Positions 46,986-58,464 of a stretch of DNA of 64,000 nt are shown in pieces. This DNA is from Pegoplata infirma (lineage: Eukaryota > Arthropoda > Insecta > Diptera > Anthomyiidae). Both the position numbers and the translations under genes were made by a program. The notes beneath the pieces are model-generated. The model saw nothing but the letters and a program-made list of their open reading frames with translations. It had not been told where the DNA came from and ran no database searches. The stretch's first letter is position 1. Each line of letters opens with the position of its first letter. Where the stretch lies: positions 286,707,530-286,771,529 of the forward strand of contig OY992536.1 in the NCBI GenBank assembly GCA_963921195.1. Direction: 5' to 3'.

Positions 46986-48573
46986 TATACCCTACAATAC
47001 ACTGTGGTACAGGGTATAATGAGTTTGTGCTGATTTGTGTAACTACCCAGGCAGAAACTGCCAACCGTTCCAAAGAAAAAGTCTCGGCAAAGCACTTTAT
47101 TTTTTGTGTAGAAGGTGGTATGAATTCGAAAAAGTGCTTTCCAAGCGCTTTGCCAATGTTTTTCTATTTAAATCCGTTCAAAGTATAAACTTTTTATTAA
47201 AATTTATTAATTTTCATAACAATTGGAATATTTTTTATTTCCCTGCAGGATAAGTGGCCGGTCCTTGATGGTTCTCGTGATATGTCACTTATACACAATG
47301 ACCTACATATTACAAACTTGACACCTTTTATATAAAAACACCTGTTTCTTTCGTGAGGAAGTGTCTTAAACTTCGGATACATCACCCTTAAACTCCGGAT
47401 ACATACCCGTTTCGGTTCAATACACTACTTTCTTCGGGAATTTTCCAAATTTTTTCCTAAAAGCATTTTAATAATTTTTTTATTCCAAAAGGCAAAGAAA
47501 ACTACAAACAATGAGTCAATAATTTTTTTATCCTAATTTAATAAATTTCTTTATTCAAATAAACACCAAAAATAGTTATGTCTTATGGACTTATGTATAC
47601 AATTTAGATACGTCCCATTTTTTTGTTTTAAAAGTACCATATTTTTTGTTTTTAAAGCGCTTTCAAAGCGCTTTAAAATAGCAACGGCATACCGTTTACC
47701 GTGGTTATCATTTTGGACGCTGGGAGAGTACTAAACTGTGGTGCTTCCCCAGCACACAAGCGACCATAAAAGGTACTTTGCCAGCGCTCTCCCGTTTGTA
47801 TTTTTCTGCCTGGGTAGCTCTAGACCTGGACACTTTTAAGTATACCGACCGACTCAGAATAACTTTTTGAGTCGATCTAGCGATGTCCGTCCATCTGTCC
47901 GTCTGTCCATGTAAACAGCGTAAACACGATACATGTCACAATTTTTAATCAATTTACTTAAAACTTAAAACTTAAGCCCGTCTTGGACCAAGAACGAAGC
48001 CTATTAAAATTTAAAAAAAATCGGTGCATGTTTAGACATAACCCCCATACAAAGGTCCTCTTTAATTTTGGCTCAAATGACTCTAATTTCCGTATTATAA
48101 TAGATTTCCTTTCGAAATTTGGCAGGTAAACGTATTTTCTATTCACAAATAAACATTCCGAATTTTAAAGAAATCGGACTATTTCTTCTTGTAGCTCCCA
48201 ACAAACCGCTTTCCCAATATTCAAAAAATTTCACGAAAATAGAAAATATTTAATTAAAATGTTGTTTGTGTGTGTTTAACGCGTACTTTAATAACCTTAT
48301 CAACTCTGATTATAATTTAAACATTTTTGGAGTTAGGCCCAATATGAAAGTTTCGCCCGATATTCAGTTAAGTCGGTTTATTGGCAACAAATTTCACTCA
48401 AATTGTTTTTTCACTCAAATTTGGTTTGTGAGTGTTTCTTAAACTTATTAAAGATCTGAAAAAAGATATATCCAATAGGTCCATGTTTTAACTTGGGACC
48501 CATTTTCCGGGAACACTGGTGTAGGGTATTATATGATCGGTCTTCACCGACTATAACTTTCTTACTTGTTTTA
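46986..48573 (+). mobile_element. Helentron/DINE family A, second copy, itself interrupted
   Basis: Begins TATACCCTACAATACACTGT and ends TGGTGTAGGGTATTATATGA, hairpin GTCTTCACCGAC, CTTTCTTACTTGTTTT. Internal CCGTC/CTGTC tract at 47886-47910. A CCCAGGCAG element (47046-47814) is inserted near the 5' end. Non-coding; the minus-strand frame at 47958-48146 has no recognisable domain. Confidence 0.82.
47046..47814. mobile_element. CCCAGGCAGAAA element, TA duplication (copy 1)
   Basis: 769 bp bounded by perfect 12-bp inverted ends CCCAGGCAGAAA / TTTCTGCCTGGG, flanked by TA (47044-47045, 47815-47816) inside a Helentron. Subterminal AAAGCACTTT, AAGCGCTTTG and AAAGCGCTTTCAAAGCGCTT palindromes. Copy 2 at 55418-56221 aligns along its whole length. 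A minus-strand frame of 61-62 codons (KFKTLPHERNR...) is shared by both copies but resembles nothing I know. Confidence 0.88.
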
Positions 48574-48810
48574 CATATAACTCTCTCAAAATATTTAAAA
48601 ATGGGAGATATTTGACTAAAAATGTGTTTGCAGATGTTCAACGTGTACATTGGTACTTTCATATAATCTGATTATAATCAGACCATTCTTTGTTTTAGTC
48701 CCCTGTAAAAATTTCGCCATATATTCCAATAAATCGGTCTATTAATCACAAATACGAGCGGATTTTAATCAAATTAGGTTTGCGTGTATTTTCTGCATAA
48801 CATCATGAAA

Positions 48811-50200
48811 AGGAGTGGGAATGGAAATCACACAAGATACCAGCCATTATGATCAGGAAAATCCAAAAAAAGGAAACGAAGTTAAACAAGTAAGAAAATT
48901 ATAGTCGGTCAAGACCGACCATATAATACCCTACACCAAGGTTTCCCGGAAAATGGGTCCCATGGATCGATTAGATCTATGTGTTGTAAAACCTTTAATA
49001 AGTGAAGAAAACACTCACAAATCAAATTTGAGTGAAATAGGCTTCTATTTGTTGACAATAAACCGCTTTAACTAAATATCGGGCGAAATTTTCACAAGGG
49101 GCCTGAGTCCAAAACTGGTCCGATGATTATCAGGTTTGATAAGGTTATTTAAGTACGCGTTTAACATACACAAACAAAATTTTAATTAAATATTTTCTAT
49201 TTTCATGAAATTTGAGACATTTATGTGAAAATCGGGAAGGTGGTTTGTATGGGGGCTACAAGAAGAACTGGTCCGATTTCTTTGAAATTCGGAATGATGA
49301 TATGTAAAGACAAAACATGTTTACCATCCAAATTTCAAAGCGATAACTTCTATAATACGGTTATTAGAGTCATTTGAGCCAAAACTAAAGAGGACCTTTG
49401 TATGGGGGCTAGGTCTAAATATGGACCGATTTTTTCCAATTTCAATAGGCTTCGTCCTTGGGCCAAGAGAGACTTAAGTTTCAAATTTCAAGTCAATTGA
49501 TTAAAAATTGCGACCTGTATCGTGTTTACACCGTTTACATGGACAGACAGACAGACAGACGGACGGACGGACAGACGGACGGACGGACGGACATCGCTAA
49601 ATCGACTCAAAAAGTGATTCTGAGTCGATCGGTATACTTAAAGGTGGGTCTAGGACCAATATTTCGGGTAGTTACAAACATCAGCACAAACTCATTATAC
49701 CCTGTACCACAGTGTGGTGTAGGGCATAAAAATGCTCAAAACCAAGTCCTTCAGTAGTGGAATTGCATGAAAATTACACAACAAAGATTCCAGTTCTTAT
49801 GATAGGTCTGAAAAATGTTGTTTTAACAAGAGCCCCAGGCTGGGCGCCATTTTTCTGACTTTTTTGTACAGATTTTTTTGTTAGCTTTTCTTGAAAGACC
49901 TTTCGGTTATTTTGATGGAGTTTGTGAGCATATGCTCAACAAATTTTGTATATTGCAACTCATTCAATTTTTCGTTGATCCTCTTTAGGATTTCTCACGC
50001 ATTTTCAAGTTTATTTCAGTTCTCTCCCAGAAGCTTAATAATACCAAAATATCTAGTTAGGGAATGTTAAATATTTGCAACCAAGAGTAGAGATGACATA
50101 ACATATGTTTGTGTTCTCATGGTCGACCAGGAAAATCCACTAAATATGAAATTATCTGTGGCCCCATGGTGGGCGCCATTTTTAAACAACTTCGTGATGT
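48811..50200 (-). repeat. M2 array B: inverted relative to array A, two motif copies
   Basis: tRNA-orientation motifs at 49832-49849 (GCCCCAGGCTGGGCGCCA) and 50162-50178 (CCCCATGGTGGGCGCCA). Read on the minus strand this region is collinear with 2692-3390 of array A: the motif is followed by TGAGAACACAAACATATGTT, then a GAGATTTC/AACGAAAAATT block, the next motif, CTGGAATCTTTGTTGTGTAA, and GGATTTTCCTGATCATAATG. It is split by a Helentron at 48884-49728. Confidence 0.8.
48884..49728 (-). mobile_element. Helentron/DINE family A, minus orientation
   Basis: Starts AAACAAGTAAGAAAATTATA and hairpin GTCGGTCAAGACCGAC, ends ACCACAGTGTGGTGTAGGGC, the inverse of the family A 5' end. A GACAGACGGACGGACG tract spans 49542-49592. 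An open frame of 99 codons over 49458-49757 only translates this tract (DRQTDRRTDGQTD) and is not a gene. Sits inside an M2 unit. Confidence 0.85.
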
Positions 50201-51440
50201 CGTTTTTAAAGCTCTTTAACAACCAAAGGTTTTTGTCTTTGCTAAATTAAATCAAATATATTATTATAGTTCTAGTTTTATTCTCTAAACACATTTTTTA
50301 AATTTAAAAAAATTTTAAATTTCTAATTATTTCAAAATCTATTCATGTATTTAATGACTTAATTATTATGTCTTCCACTCAATTTATTATTCAAAATCCC
50401 TTTTCTTAAAAAAATTTAATTTATTATCAAAATTTTTTTTTTTTAATACATTTAATTGTTATGTTTACACACATAAATATATAATTTTCTATAATAATAA
50501 ATATTAAAAAAAAATAAAAAATAAAGAAAATGCAAAAATAATTATAAATGCATGTTTTATAGTTAATAATTGCCTGACAATGTCCACAAATGCCTTTCTA
50601 TTTCTTCAATTGTCTGACTACAAACTGCTGCTGCTGCTAGTACTTCTGAACATAGATATTTTCAAAGGAATTTGTAACACATGCATGTTTATGCATGCTT
50701 TTTTTTTTGTATTATTTTATAATACTCAAGAGACAAAAGTCCGTCATTCTTTTTTTCTTTCATATTAGACAATTATAAATATATATAAAAACTATAATAA
50801 CAGAAAAAAAAAATATAAATATATTTTTAAAACAAGAAATTACAATCGTCATCATCATCAACACTTTGGCATTGTATTTTTAAAGGCACTATATGTTTTG
50901 TGTCATGTTTGTTGCATTTTTTCCGTCTGTCTGTCCGTCCGTCTGTCTTTATTTTTATATTTTTATATAGAAAAAGTTATGTCTCAACTAAAATAAATGC
51001 ATTACAAAACGTCAAATAGTTAATTGCACTGAAATTATAATAATTGTGTACAAGAATAATTGTCGTCTTCTTTTCTTTCTCTTTCTCTTTGTCTCGAATC
51101 TTTATACGCAAAACAAAAGAAATTAATATAAAATGTTAATAATGAATATAATTAATTTAAAAACACAATATAAAAATATTTAAATTTTTTGTAAGAAAAA
51201 CATAATTTTCTTAAAATGTTGTGAAATTTCTACAAAGAAAATGTAAAGCATTAACAAATGTATTTCTTGGGATTTTGAAATTTTTAGCAAAATCTCGGAA
51301 CTTTTAAAAAGTTGGTAAAAACTTTAATAGACCTTTGACTTGACATTTTGCAGTATGGATATAGAGTTTTAAAAAGCACCATAAACAAAAGTAAAAATAT
51401 TACCGTCAAAGGTATAGACCGAATACCATCAATTTACCTT
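50200..51440. other. A/T-rich intron, no gene
   Basis: Low complexity with a CCGTCTGTCTGTCCGTCCGT run at 50923-50946, probably the relic of another Helentron. Nothing else supported. Confidence 0.5.
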
Positions 51441-52768
51441 AAAAATCTAATTTGCCCAATGTGGGGCGCCAAAAACAATTTTTTGAATTTACAATTAAAA
51501 AGTTTCTGTAATTTTACAAATTATTTAGGGCCACAAATATAAAATTTTAAATTTAATTTTTATTCATTCTACAGATTGGATTAAAGTGCTGAAAAGCTTC
51601 ATGTGCAAGCATAAACGTTAAAATTCTCAAAAATCAATTTTTTTCCTCTTCCAATAGATAGCACGTAATTAAGGGTTGTAATATATTTATATTACATGAC
51701 AAACCATTTTAATAACCGAAAGATATCGATTTGCCCCAAATATAATATTTTGAAAGTGGTGTCCAAGGTGGGGCACCAAAATCAACTTTTCAACTTGCTA
51801 TTTAATTTCTTTTTTGGAATTTGATTCGCAATTTTTTTTAAAATAAAAATGGGAAAAATTTTTTGAAAACTTTTTTTCTATCAAAAGGCCCATTTTTTTA
51901 ATGGCGTCCAACACGGGACCTCAAAAACAAATTTTCAGTTTTTCATTAAATAAAGTAAAATATTTGAAATTTGATACACTATTTTTTTTTTAATTACTTT
52001 GCAAAATAAGTAAAATCAAAAATTTTTTAAGTTTTTGTAGTTAAAAATTAGACGCCCAATGAAGGGCGTAATGTTGTTGTAAATTAAAAAATAGGAAAAG
52101 TTAATCAGTTGCATTTTTAATATCAAGAGAAAAGTTTGTATTATAACATTTATGCAATCTGCTTCACTTTTTATTGAAACTCATCTAGGTGTAAATTATA
52201 ATGGCGCCCAATGTGGAACCTAACATCATATAAATTTGTTGTTAATTAAAAAATATTAGAAATTAATTAGAAACATTTTTACTTTAGAAGACTTTGTTAA
52301 TATTGATGGCTCCCGACGTGGGGCCCAAAGCAACAAATTTTAAGTTTTCAATTAAAAAAAAAATTAAATTTCTGCATTTTAATGCACTTTTTATGGTTAT
52401 TCATTTGTAAGATAAGTTATGTACAAAAGCTTATCCACAATTTCAAAAAGATTATTGCAAAAAACTGTAATTAAAAGAAAATTACTTTTGAAAAAAAAAA
52501 TTCCGCGAAAAAAAAATCCGCGATTTTTTTTTTAATATGTCCGTACTTGTTTAAATACCATTTGGTGTTCAATTTTGTTATGTTGTTTTTGATATGTCAA
52601 CTAGCAGCCGAATTAAAGCATTTTGTATTTTTAGGTTATGTTGAATGTACAAAAATTTTTGAGGTGTCCTTATATTTGCGTTCTTAACTTTTGAACCGCT
52701 GAACCGATATCGCTCAAATGCAATACCAAACTTCTCGGGAGAACTTTCAATAAATATGTTAAGTTTCA

Positions 52769-52973
52769 TTCATATCCGCATTACAGAGAAAATTCGTTTT
52801 TCGGTCGAACTAGCCGTATGTGGAATAAACTCCCCGCAGAAATCTTTCCAGTAGGCTATAATTTAGAAAAGTTCAAATTAAATGTCCACAAACACTACTC
52901 CCTCTTTCCTTCTCCTCATAACCTATTTTCCTAATACCATCCCCTGAGTGTTGGCTCAAAGTAAAAAAAAAAA
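52769..52973 (+). pseudogene. 5'-truncated LINE tail with poly-A
   Basis: A plus-strand frame reads YRENSFFGRTSRMWNKLPAE then IFPVGYNLEKFKLNVHKHYS and stops at 52932-52934. The phrases RTSRMWNKLP and YNLEKFK match the extreme C-terminus after the reverse transcriptase of Jockey/CR1-like non-LTR elements. About 30 nt of 3' UTR and a poly-A run (52963-52973) follow. Only about 55 codons remain. Inserted in the family B Helentron. Confidence 0.82.
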
Positions 52974-53031
52974 TATTTTGGCAGTGATCACCATTTCCAC
53001 AGACAGACAGACGGACATCGCTAGAATGTCT

Positions 53032-53470
53032 AAAAAGTAATTAATCAAGTATCAAGTAATTAACATTCTGGTTTATAACGAAAATGAGTAACTAGTTACG
53101 TCCCAATTTCATTCTTAATTACTTTAACAAGGCGATGTCATTGGAGGCAAGGCCTTCTTTGTTCGCTTACGAAAATGCTAAAAAATAACAGCCCATTCCT
53201 AGCTCGCTTACAAAAAGTTGAAAAGGTGACTGCATTGTTTGTTTAGTTGCTCTTATTAAATGAGAGAAAATAAATTAGGAGTAAAATTGTTTTTGTATAT
53301 ATTTTTATGAAACTTAACTGGTTTTTAAAATTCAGATTGCAAATCATTTACGATGTAAGTTAAAAGTAAGTCCTTCTTTTGGGGTAAAAAGTAACGCAGC
53401 GAGTAATTAGTACTCATTACCAGGTAATCCAATTGGGAATGGGTACTCATTACCTAGTTTTTGCTGGGGA
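53032..53470. mobile_element. Unassigned insertion of about 440 bp inside the Helentron
   Basis: Interrupts the family B sequence between GCTAGAATGTCT and GATCATGAATATATA. Its ends are weakly inverted: AAAAAGTAATTAATCAAGTA on the left and the inverse of AAAAACTAGGTAATGAGTAC on the right. Phrases such as AGTAACTAGTTAC and AGTAATTAGTACTCATTACC recur inside. No coding sequence. Confidence 0.5.
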
Positions 53471-53547
53471 GATCATGAATATATATACTTTATGGGGTCC
53501 CAGACCAATATTTCGATGAGTTACAAACGGAATGACAAACTAATATA

Positions 53548-53781
53548 TACACCCAAAAAAAAACGTGGGTATTCAATACTAAAAATTTAACTAAATTTTA
53601 GTCCAAAAGGACCTAGTGCAGAAATTGGTAACCAATACTAAAATTGTTTACTAATATTATTCAAAACCAGTAAAAATTACTAATTTTAGTACTTTGAAGA
53701 TACTAAAATTAGTAACTAATTAGTAGATTTTTGTACAATATCACTTACTAAACCTTTTACTGTAGAATTATTTTGAGTGTA
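53548..53781. mobile_element. TACACCC MITE (copy 2)
   Basis: Starts TACACCCAAAAAAAAACGTG and ends GAATTATTTTGAGTGTA; whole-length match to 25601-25819. The host Helentron text reads ATATA before and CCCTCTATCACTAA after, so insertion was at a TA of ATATATACCCTC. Confidence 0.87.
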
Positions 53782-53795
53782 CCCTCTATCACTAA

Positions 53796-54383
53796 CAAGG
53801 GAAGTATCTCAACCCTTATGAACCGATTTGCATGAAACGTAAAATATATATAAAAGAGACAATTCTAAGGTTGGGGTGTCTCGGCTTATCGGCCATATCG
53901 GGGATTTAGGGATCCAAAATATGGGTCAAAAAATGGCGAAAAAATCGTTTTTGGGATTTTTTTGCAATTTCTTTCTAAGAAACTATATGAAGTTTACATA
54001 TGAGAAGAAAGGTTTTTTTAATGCCTATCCAACGGTGGCATAACCTTGTAAAAGTTTGGCTTAGTTAAATACTTTTTTCATGAAAATGTGAAAATTTTGG
54101 GGGGTATTTATATGAAGACATAGAGCTACGATGTCCATATGAATATGAAATAATCGTTATTAAATTTAAGTCGACACGTATTTTTTCTCTAGATGATATT
54201 CCTGTTAGTTCGTGAGTTATCAAATTTTTCCCGGAGGTCCATATGGTTTCATAAGGGGACAATGAAATTTTGAAACACTGATATGGCCGAAAAGCCGAGA
54301 CACCCCAACCTTAAAATCATCTCATTTATATATATTTTAAGTTTCAGGCAAATCGGTTCATAAGGGTTGAGATACTTCCCTTG
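53796..54383. mobile_element. PIF/Harbinger-like element with 110-bp inverted ends (copy 3)
   Basis: 588 bp flanked by TAA (53793-53795, 54384-54386). Both ends begin CAAGGGAAGTATCTCAACCC and remain inverted repeats for about 110 bp (GGTTGGGGTGTCTCGGCTT inward of each). It shares only the outer CAAGGGAAGT with copies 1 and 2, so it is another subfamily. The interior is non-coding. Confidence 0.85.
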
Positions 54384-54629
54384 TAAGTAGAGGGTATAAA
54401 AAAATAGAAAAAAATTTCAGAACAACTTAAGCTATGAAATTATTTAGTTTGTATTAATGGCGCCCAGCCTGGTGCTCCAGAGACAAATTTTGAACCAATA
54501 GAAATTCAAATTTCCGCCATCTGATCTAGTGTATAGAATAAATACTTTGTTAAATAACTTATCTAACTTCACTGTTAATGAAACAAAAAAATAATTTTTT
54601 TCTTAATGATGATGTGTGATTTTTGACTC

Positions 54630-54870
54630 GTAAATTTAAGGTTAAGCCCGTATGAAATTTATGGTTTTGCAAATAACTTCAGAACCACTGGACCAATTAC
54701 GCTGAAACTCAATACCAACCTGACCAAAAACATTTTGTGAATACATGCCAAGCTTCAGAAGCATCAATGACACAAGGACAGACATCGGTAGATCGTTTTA
54801 AAATTGATCGAGAATCATGAAAATATACTTTATGAGGTCTTAGACCTATTTTTCGAGGTATATACAAAAT
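54630..54870 (-). mobile_element. Diverged Helentron family B fragment
   Basis: Retains GAACCACTGGACCAATTACG, CTGAAACTCAATACCAA, GACAGACATCG, TCATGAAAATATACTTTATG and AGACCTATTTTTCGAGGTAT in family B order, much diverged. Ends not found. Confidence 0.65.
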
Positions 54871-55417
54871 ATGTTGTTTGATACGCTATTATACACGATG
54901 AAAAAAATGGCGCCCAACTTGGGGCCCAGCAATTAAATTTCCATTAAAAAGTTAAAATTTAAGTAATTTGATACAATTCTTTAACTTACTAAATAGCCGT
55001 ATCTTATTTTTACTGTAAATAAAAAAATATGAAAAATCTTATCTTATTGGCGCCCAATATGGGGACACAAGAACAAATTTATAATTTTTATTTTTAAATT
55101 GCTAAAGGTGCAATTGGGTATATAAAACCTGAAATTTGTTACACTTTTAATAAAATGAATTTAACGAATGGCGCCCAGCTTGGGATCCAAAAAATTAATT
55201 TTCCATTAAAAAGTAAAAATTTATGTAATCTGATACACTTCTTTAATTAATAAAAATATCGTATCTTATTTTTACTGTAAATGAAAAAATTGACACAAAT
55301 TATAATATTGGCGCCCAATATGGGGCCACGACTACAAAATTTAAATTTTAATCGCTTAAATGCTAAAAACAACCTAAATATTTTTGTTTTTTCTGTGTAC
55401 TAGTATTTGTTTAATAA

Positions 55418-56221
55418 CCCAGGCAGAAACTGCCACCCGTTCCAAAGAAAAAGTCTCGGCAAAGCACTTTATTTTTTGTGTAGAAGGTAGTATGAATTCG
55501 AAAAAGTGCTTTCCAAGCGCTTTGCCAATATTTTTCTTTTTAAATCCGTTTAAAGTATAAATTTTTTATTAAAATTTATTAATTTTCATAACAATTGGAA
55601 TATTTTTTATTTCCCTGCAGGATAAGTGGTCGGCCCTTGATAGTTCTCGTGATATGTCACTTATACACAATGACCTACATATTACAAACTTAACACATTT
55701 TATATAAAAAGAACGTTTTCTTTCGTTAGGAAGTGTCTTAAACTCCGGATACATCGCCCTTAAACTCCGGATACATACCCGTTTCGGTTCAATACACCAC
55801 TTTTTTTCGGGACTTTTCCAAATTTTTTCCTAAAAGCATTTTTAATAAATTTTTTATTCCAAAATGCAAAGAAAACTGCTAACAAAATTTTTCCGGGACT
55901 TAGAAAATTGTTCAAAGTTTGTTCAAAATTTATTTTAAAAATTTCTTTATTCAAATAAACACCAAAAAACAGATGTGTCTTATGGACTTAATATACAATT
56001 TAGAAACGTCCCATTTATTTTTTCTAAAAGTGCTATAACAGTACCATATTTTTTGTTTTTAAAGCGCTTTCAAAGTGCTTTAAAATATCAACGACATACC
56101 GTTTACCGTGGTTATCATTTTGGACGCTGGGAGAGTACTAAACTGTGATGCTTTCCCAGCACACAACCGACCATTAAAGGTACTTTGCCAGCGCTCTACC
56201 GTTCGTATTTTTCTGCCTGGG
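55418..56221. mobile_element. CCCAGGCAGAAA element (copy 2)
   Basis: 804 bp with perfect CCCAGGCAGAAA / TTTCTGCCTGGG ends, flanked by AA on both sides rather than TA. Collinear with 47046-47814 (GTTCCAAAGAAAAAGTCTCG, CCGTTTACCGTGGTTATCAT). Inserted at the edge of the last array C unit. Confidence 0.87.
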
Positions 56222-57900
56222 AAGCTTTCTTCCCCAAAAAATCCCCTTTCTTTATCCAAATTTCTATTAAAAAAATTAGTTTGTTAATTTTTTAATTAAA
56301 TATTCAAATCAATTTATAAACATATTTTTGTTTTTTCGTTATCGTAGTTTCTTAAAGGTTTAAGTAATTCTTAGAAATATTTTTTAAGCCTTTTAAAAAA
56401 AACACAAATATTTTATTTTAAAGGTAACAAAATCAAACTCCAATTTTAATATGCTAAACCTTAACTTGGATTTTTTTTTCAAACCCCAACAAAAAATCAA
56501 ACAGAAGCCGCTTATTGGTGATTTTTTGATTTCTAATGCGTATTAGGTTTTATTTTTATTTTTTTTGTTAACCATTTGGATGACAACAAGGTATTGAATG
56601 TTAGGAATGAAAAAAACGCACAAAAAATATAAAATTAAAATCACGACAAAATTCTATGGAAATTTATGCCAAAAACAAAAAAAAAACTAAAACAAAAGGA
56701 ATTTCTTAAAACAGAATATAACGGATTAAAAAATTGCTTAAATTTAAAGGTTTTCTAATACATTTTAAAGAATTTTTTAAATTAAATATTTAAAAAATAA
56801 AAGGAATAAAACACTTTTATTTGGTTTTAAAAAAACACACCTTACCACATAAGCTTTAAATCAGCTTAAAAGCTTAAATATAAATTGTATATAATACAAT
56901 AGTTGTTACACCCCTAAGAAAAAGATAACAAAAAATAAAATACATTTTAAATAAAAGAACATTTAAACTATGTTAACAACATTTAAATAATATCTTCACC
57001 TTTTGTTGCTCTAGGAAACCTTATAACAAAAAAATTAAAAAAAAAAAAACATTCAAAGCAACTTATTACACTGAATTTACATTTAATTACATAAGTTCAG
57101 CTAAAAAGCCAATGAGCTTTTAAGCTTAATGGACACTAACTAAGTATAGCAAAAAAAAAAAACAACAAGGTTTTTATTTATAGCCTTTGATGTGTTATAA
57201 AATTCTACCGCATTCGAAAAAAAAATCCATTTATACATTACTCAAATATCAATGGAATTTTAATACTAAACTAACAATTATTTTAATCTTTGATTAACCT
57301 TCTTATATACTCTAGAAAAACCCTTTGAAGCTTTTTTTTTTGTATTATATTCCTAAGGATCAATAACAATTATCCTTTCGGTTGCTTTTTTCAATTTCCT
57401 TTTTTTCTAAAACAGGGGAGACTTAATGTTTGCGTGGAAAATCATTAAAATTGTATTGACCACTTGTAAAAATTTTGTAATTTAATCCATCAATTTTGTA
57501 TTTGTAAGTAATTTATATTTTTCATTTAAGGATATTTGACATTAAAAAGGAGGATTAAATGTAAGGGTTAGAGGGCAACAGCAGTGAAACCTAATTGAAT
57601 ATTTGAGTAAGTGTATTTTCTTTGTGGCCACACTTAAACGAAATGTTAAAAAAACTAAAAAAGGATTTAATGTGTATTTTTTGGTCAATATATGAAATAA
57701 GAGCTGATTTTTCCATTAACTTTGTTAGTTTTTACGTATATGGAATTAGGGCTGTGGATAAATATTAGTTCACTTAAAGTCAGTAGTCTAAAGAGAATTA
57801 TTTTTGCAAATTCTTATGAAATAAGCTTAAAATTTCTTTTATGGTAAACGGAAATTTGTTTTTGGGGAACCACGATAAGCACAATTACTCTAAACTTCTT
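56222..57900. other. A/T-rich intron, no gene
   Basis: Low complexity; nothing recognised. Confidence 0.5.
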
Positions 57901-58464
57901 ATTAGTCGCTGGCCCCACGTTGGGCGCCAATATTGTTTACAGCCAGAATTAAATAAATAATTTTTTGTAAAATTACATATTTTCCAAGCAATTATAAAAA
58001 TAGACCATCAAATTGTAAAAAAAATATTTAATTTAATGAAAAATTTAAAATTTGTGCTTTGGCCCCACGTTGGGCGCCATTAAAAACTTAGGTTTTGTTA
58101 AAAAAATCCTCAATTTTCTTTTTATTTGAGTCAAAATAAAGTCGGGTTTCAAATTGTAAACATTTTTTTATTTCAAATTAAAAAATAATTTGTTGGACTC
58201 ACTCTGAGCGCCATTAATATAATCTGAATTTGTTGTAGTCAAATTTGTTCTATTTTTTTTTTGCATGTACAACAAAAATTAGCTTAATTTTTGTGAAATT
58301 TACGGATTATACAAATGAGGTGTCAAATTTTAAAAAATTGAAATTTTTTTAACTGAAAACTAAAAATTTGTTTTTGGTCGCCCACGTTGGTCACAACTAA
58401 TATAAACTATATAACGTTTGTTAATGGTTAAAAACTTTTTTGATTTATTTTTCCTGTTTTTTTT

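Larger units (their letters stand above)
45443..48800 (+). mobile_element. Split Helentron (family A) hosting two nested insertions
   Basis: Outer element pieces: 45443-45547 (TATACCCAACATCCCTCTGT, GAACGAAGCCTGTTGAAATT), 46876-46985 (CCTCGCCCCCATACAACCG to GAGATCGGGCTATT) and 48574-48800 (AACTCTCTCAAAATATTTAA onward, without the 3' hairpin). Compared with 6300-7114 the pieces are collinear. The gaps are filled by a hAT-like element (45548-46875) and a second family A Helentron (46986-48573), so the outer copy is oldest. Confidence 0.78.
52433..54401 (-). mobile_element. Helentron family B with four nested insertions
   Basis: Minus-oriented family B element (compare 63161-63760): TCCACAATTTCAAAAAGATT at 52433, CCGCGATTTTT, TACTTGTTTAAATACCATTT, CGATATCGCTCAAATGCAAT, CACAGACAGACAGACGGACA (53001), TATACTTTATGGGGTCCCAG (53486), and the last bit AGAGGGTATAAAA at 54389-54401. 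It is split by a LINE tail (52769-52973), an unassigned segment of about 440 bp (53032-53470), a TACACCC MITE (53548-53781) and a Harbinger-like element (53796-54383). Its own hairpin end is missing. Confidence 0.8.
51440..55420 (+). repeat. M2 array C: eleven primer-binding-site motifs, direct orientation
   Basis: Motif copies near 51454, 51757, 51902, 52051, 52202, 52307, 54458, 54908, 55048, 55169 and 55309. Several are decayed (GGCGTCCAACACGGGACC, GACGCCCAATGAAGGGCG). Units 54908-55168 and 55169-55420 form a clear tandem duplication of about 261 bp (TTTCCATTAAAAAG, CGTATCTTATTTTTACTGTA in both). The array is interrupted by nested transposons at 52433-54401. Confidence 0.82.

Noticed and set aside
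49458..49757. 99-codon frame with DRQTDRRTDGQTDGRTD
   Set aside because: Translation of the GACAGACGGACGGACG tract inside a Helentron.
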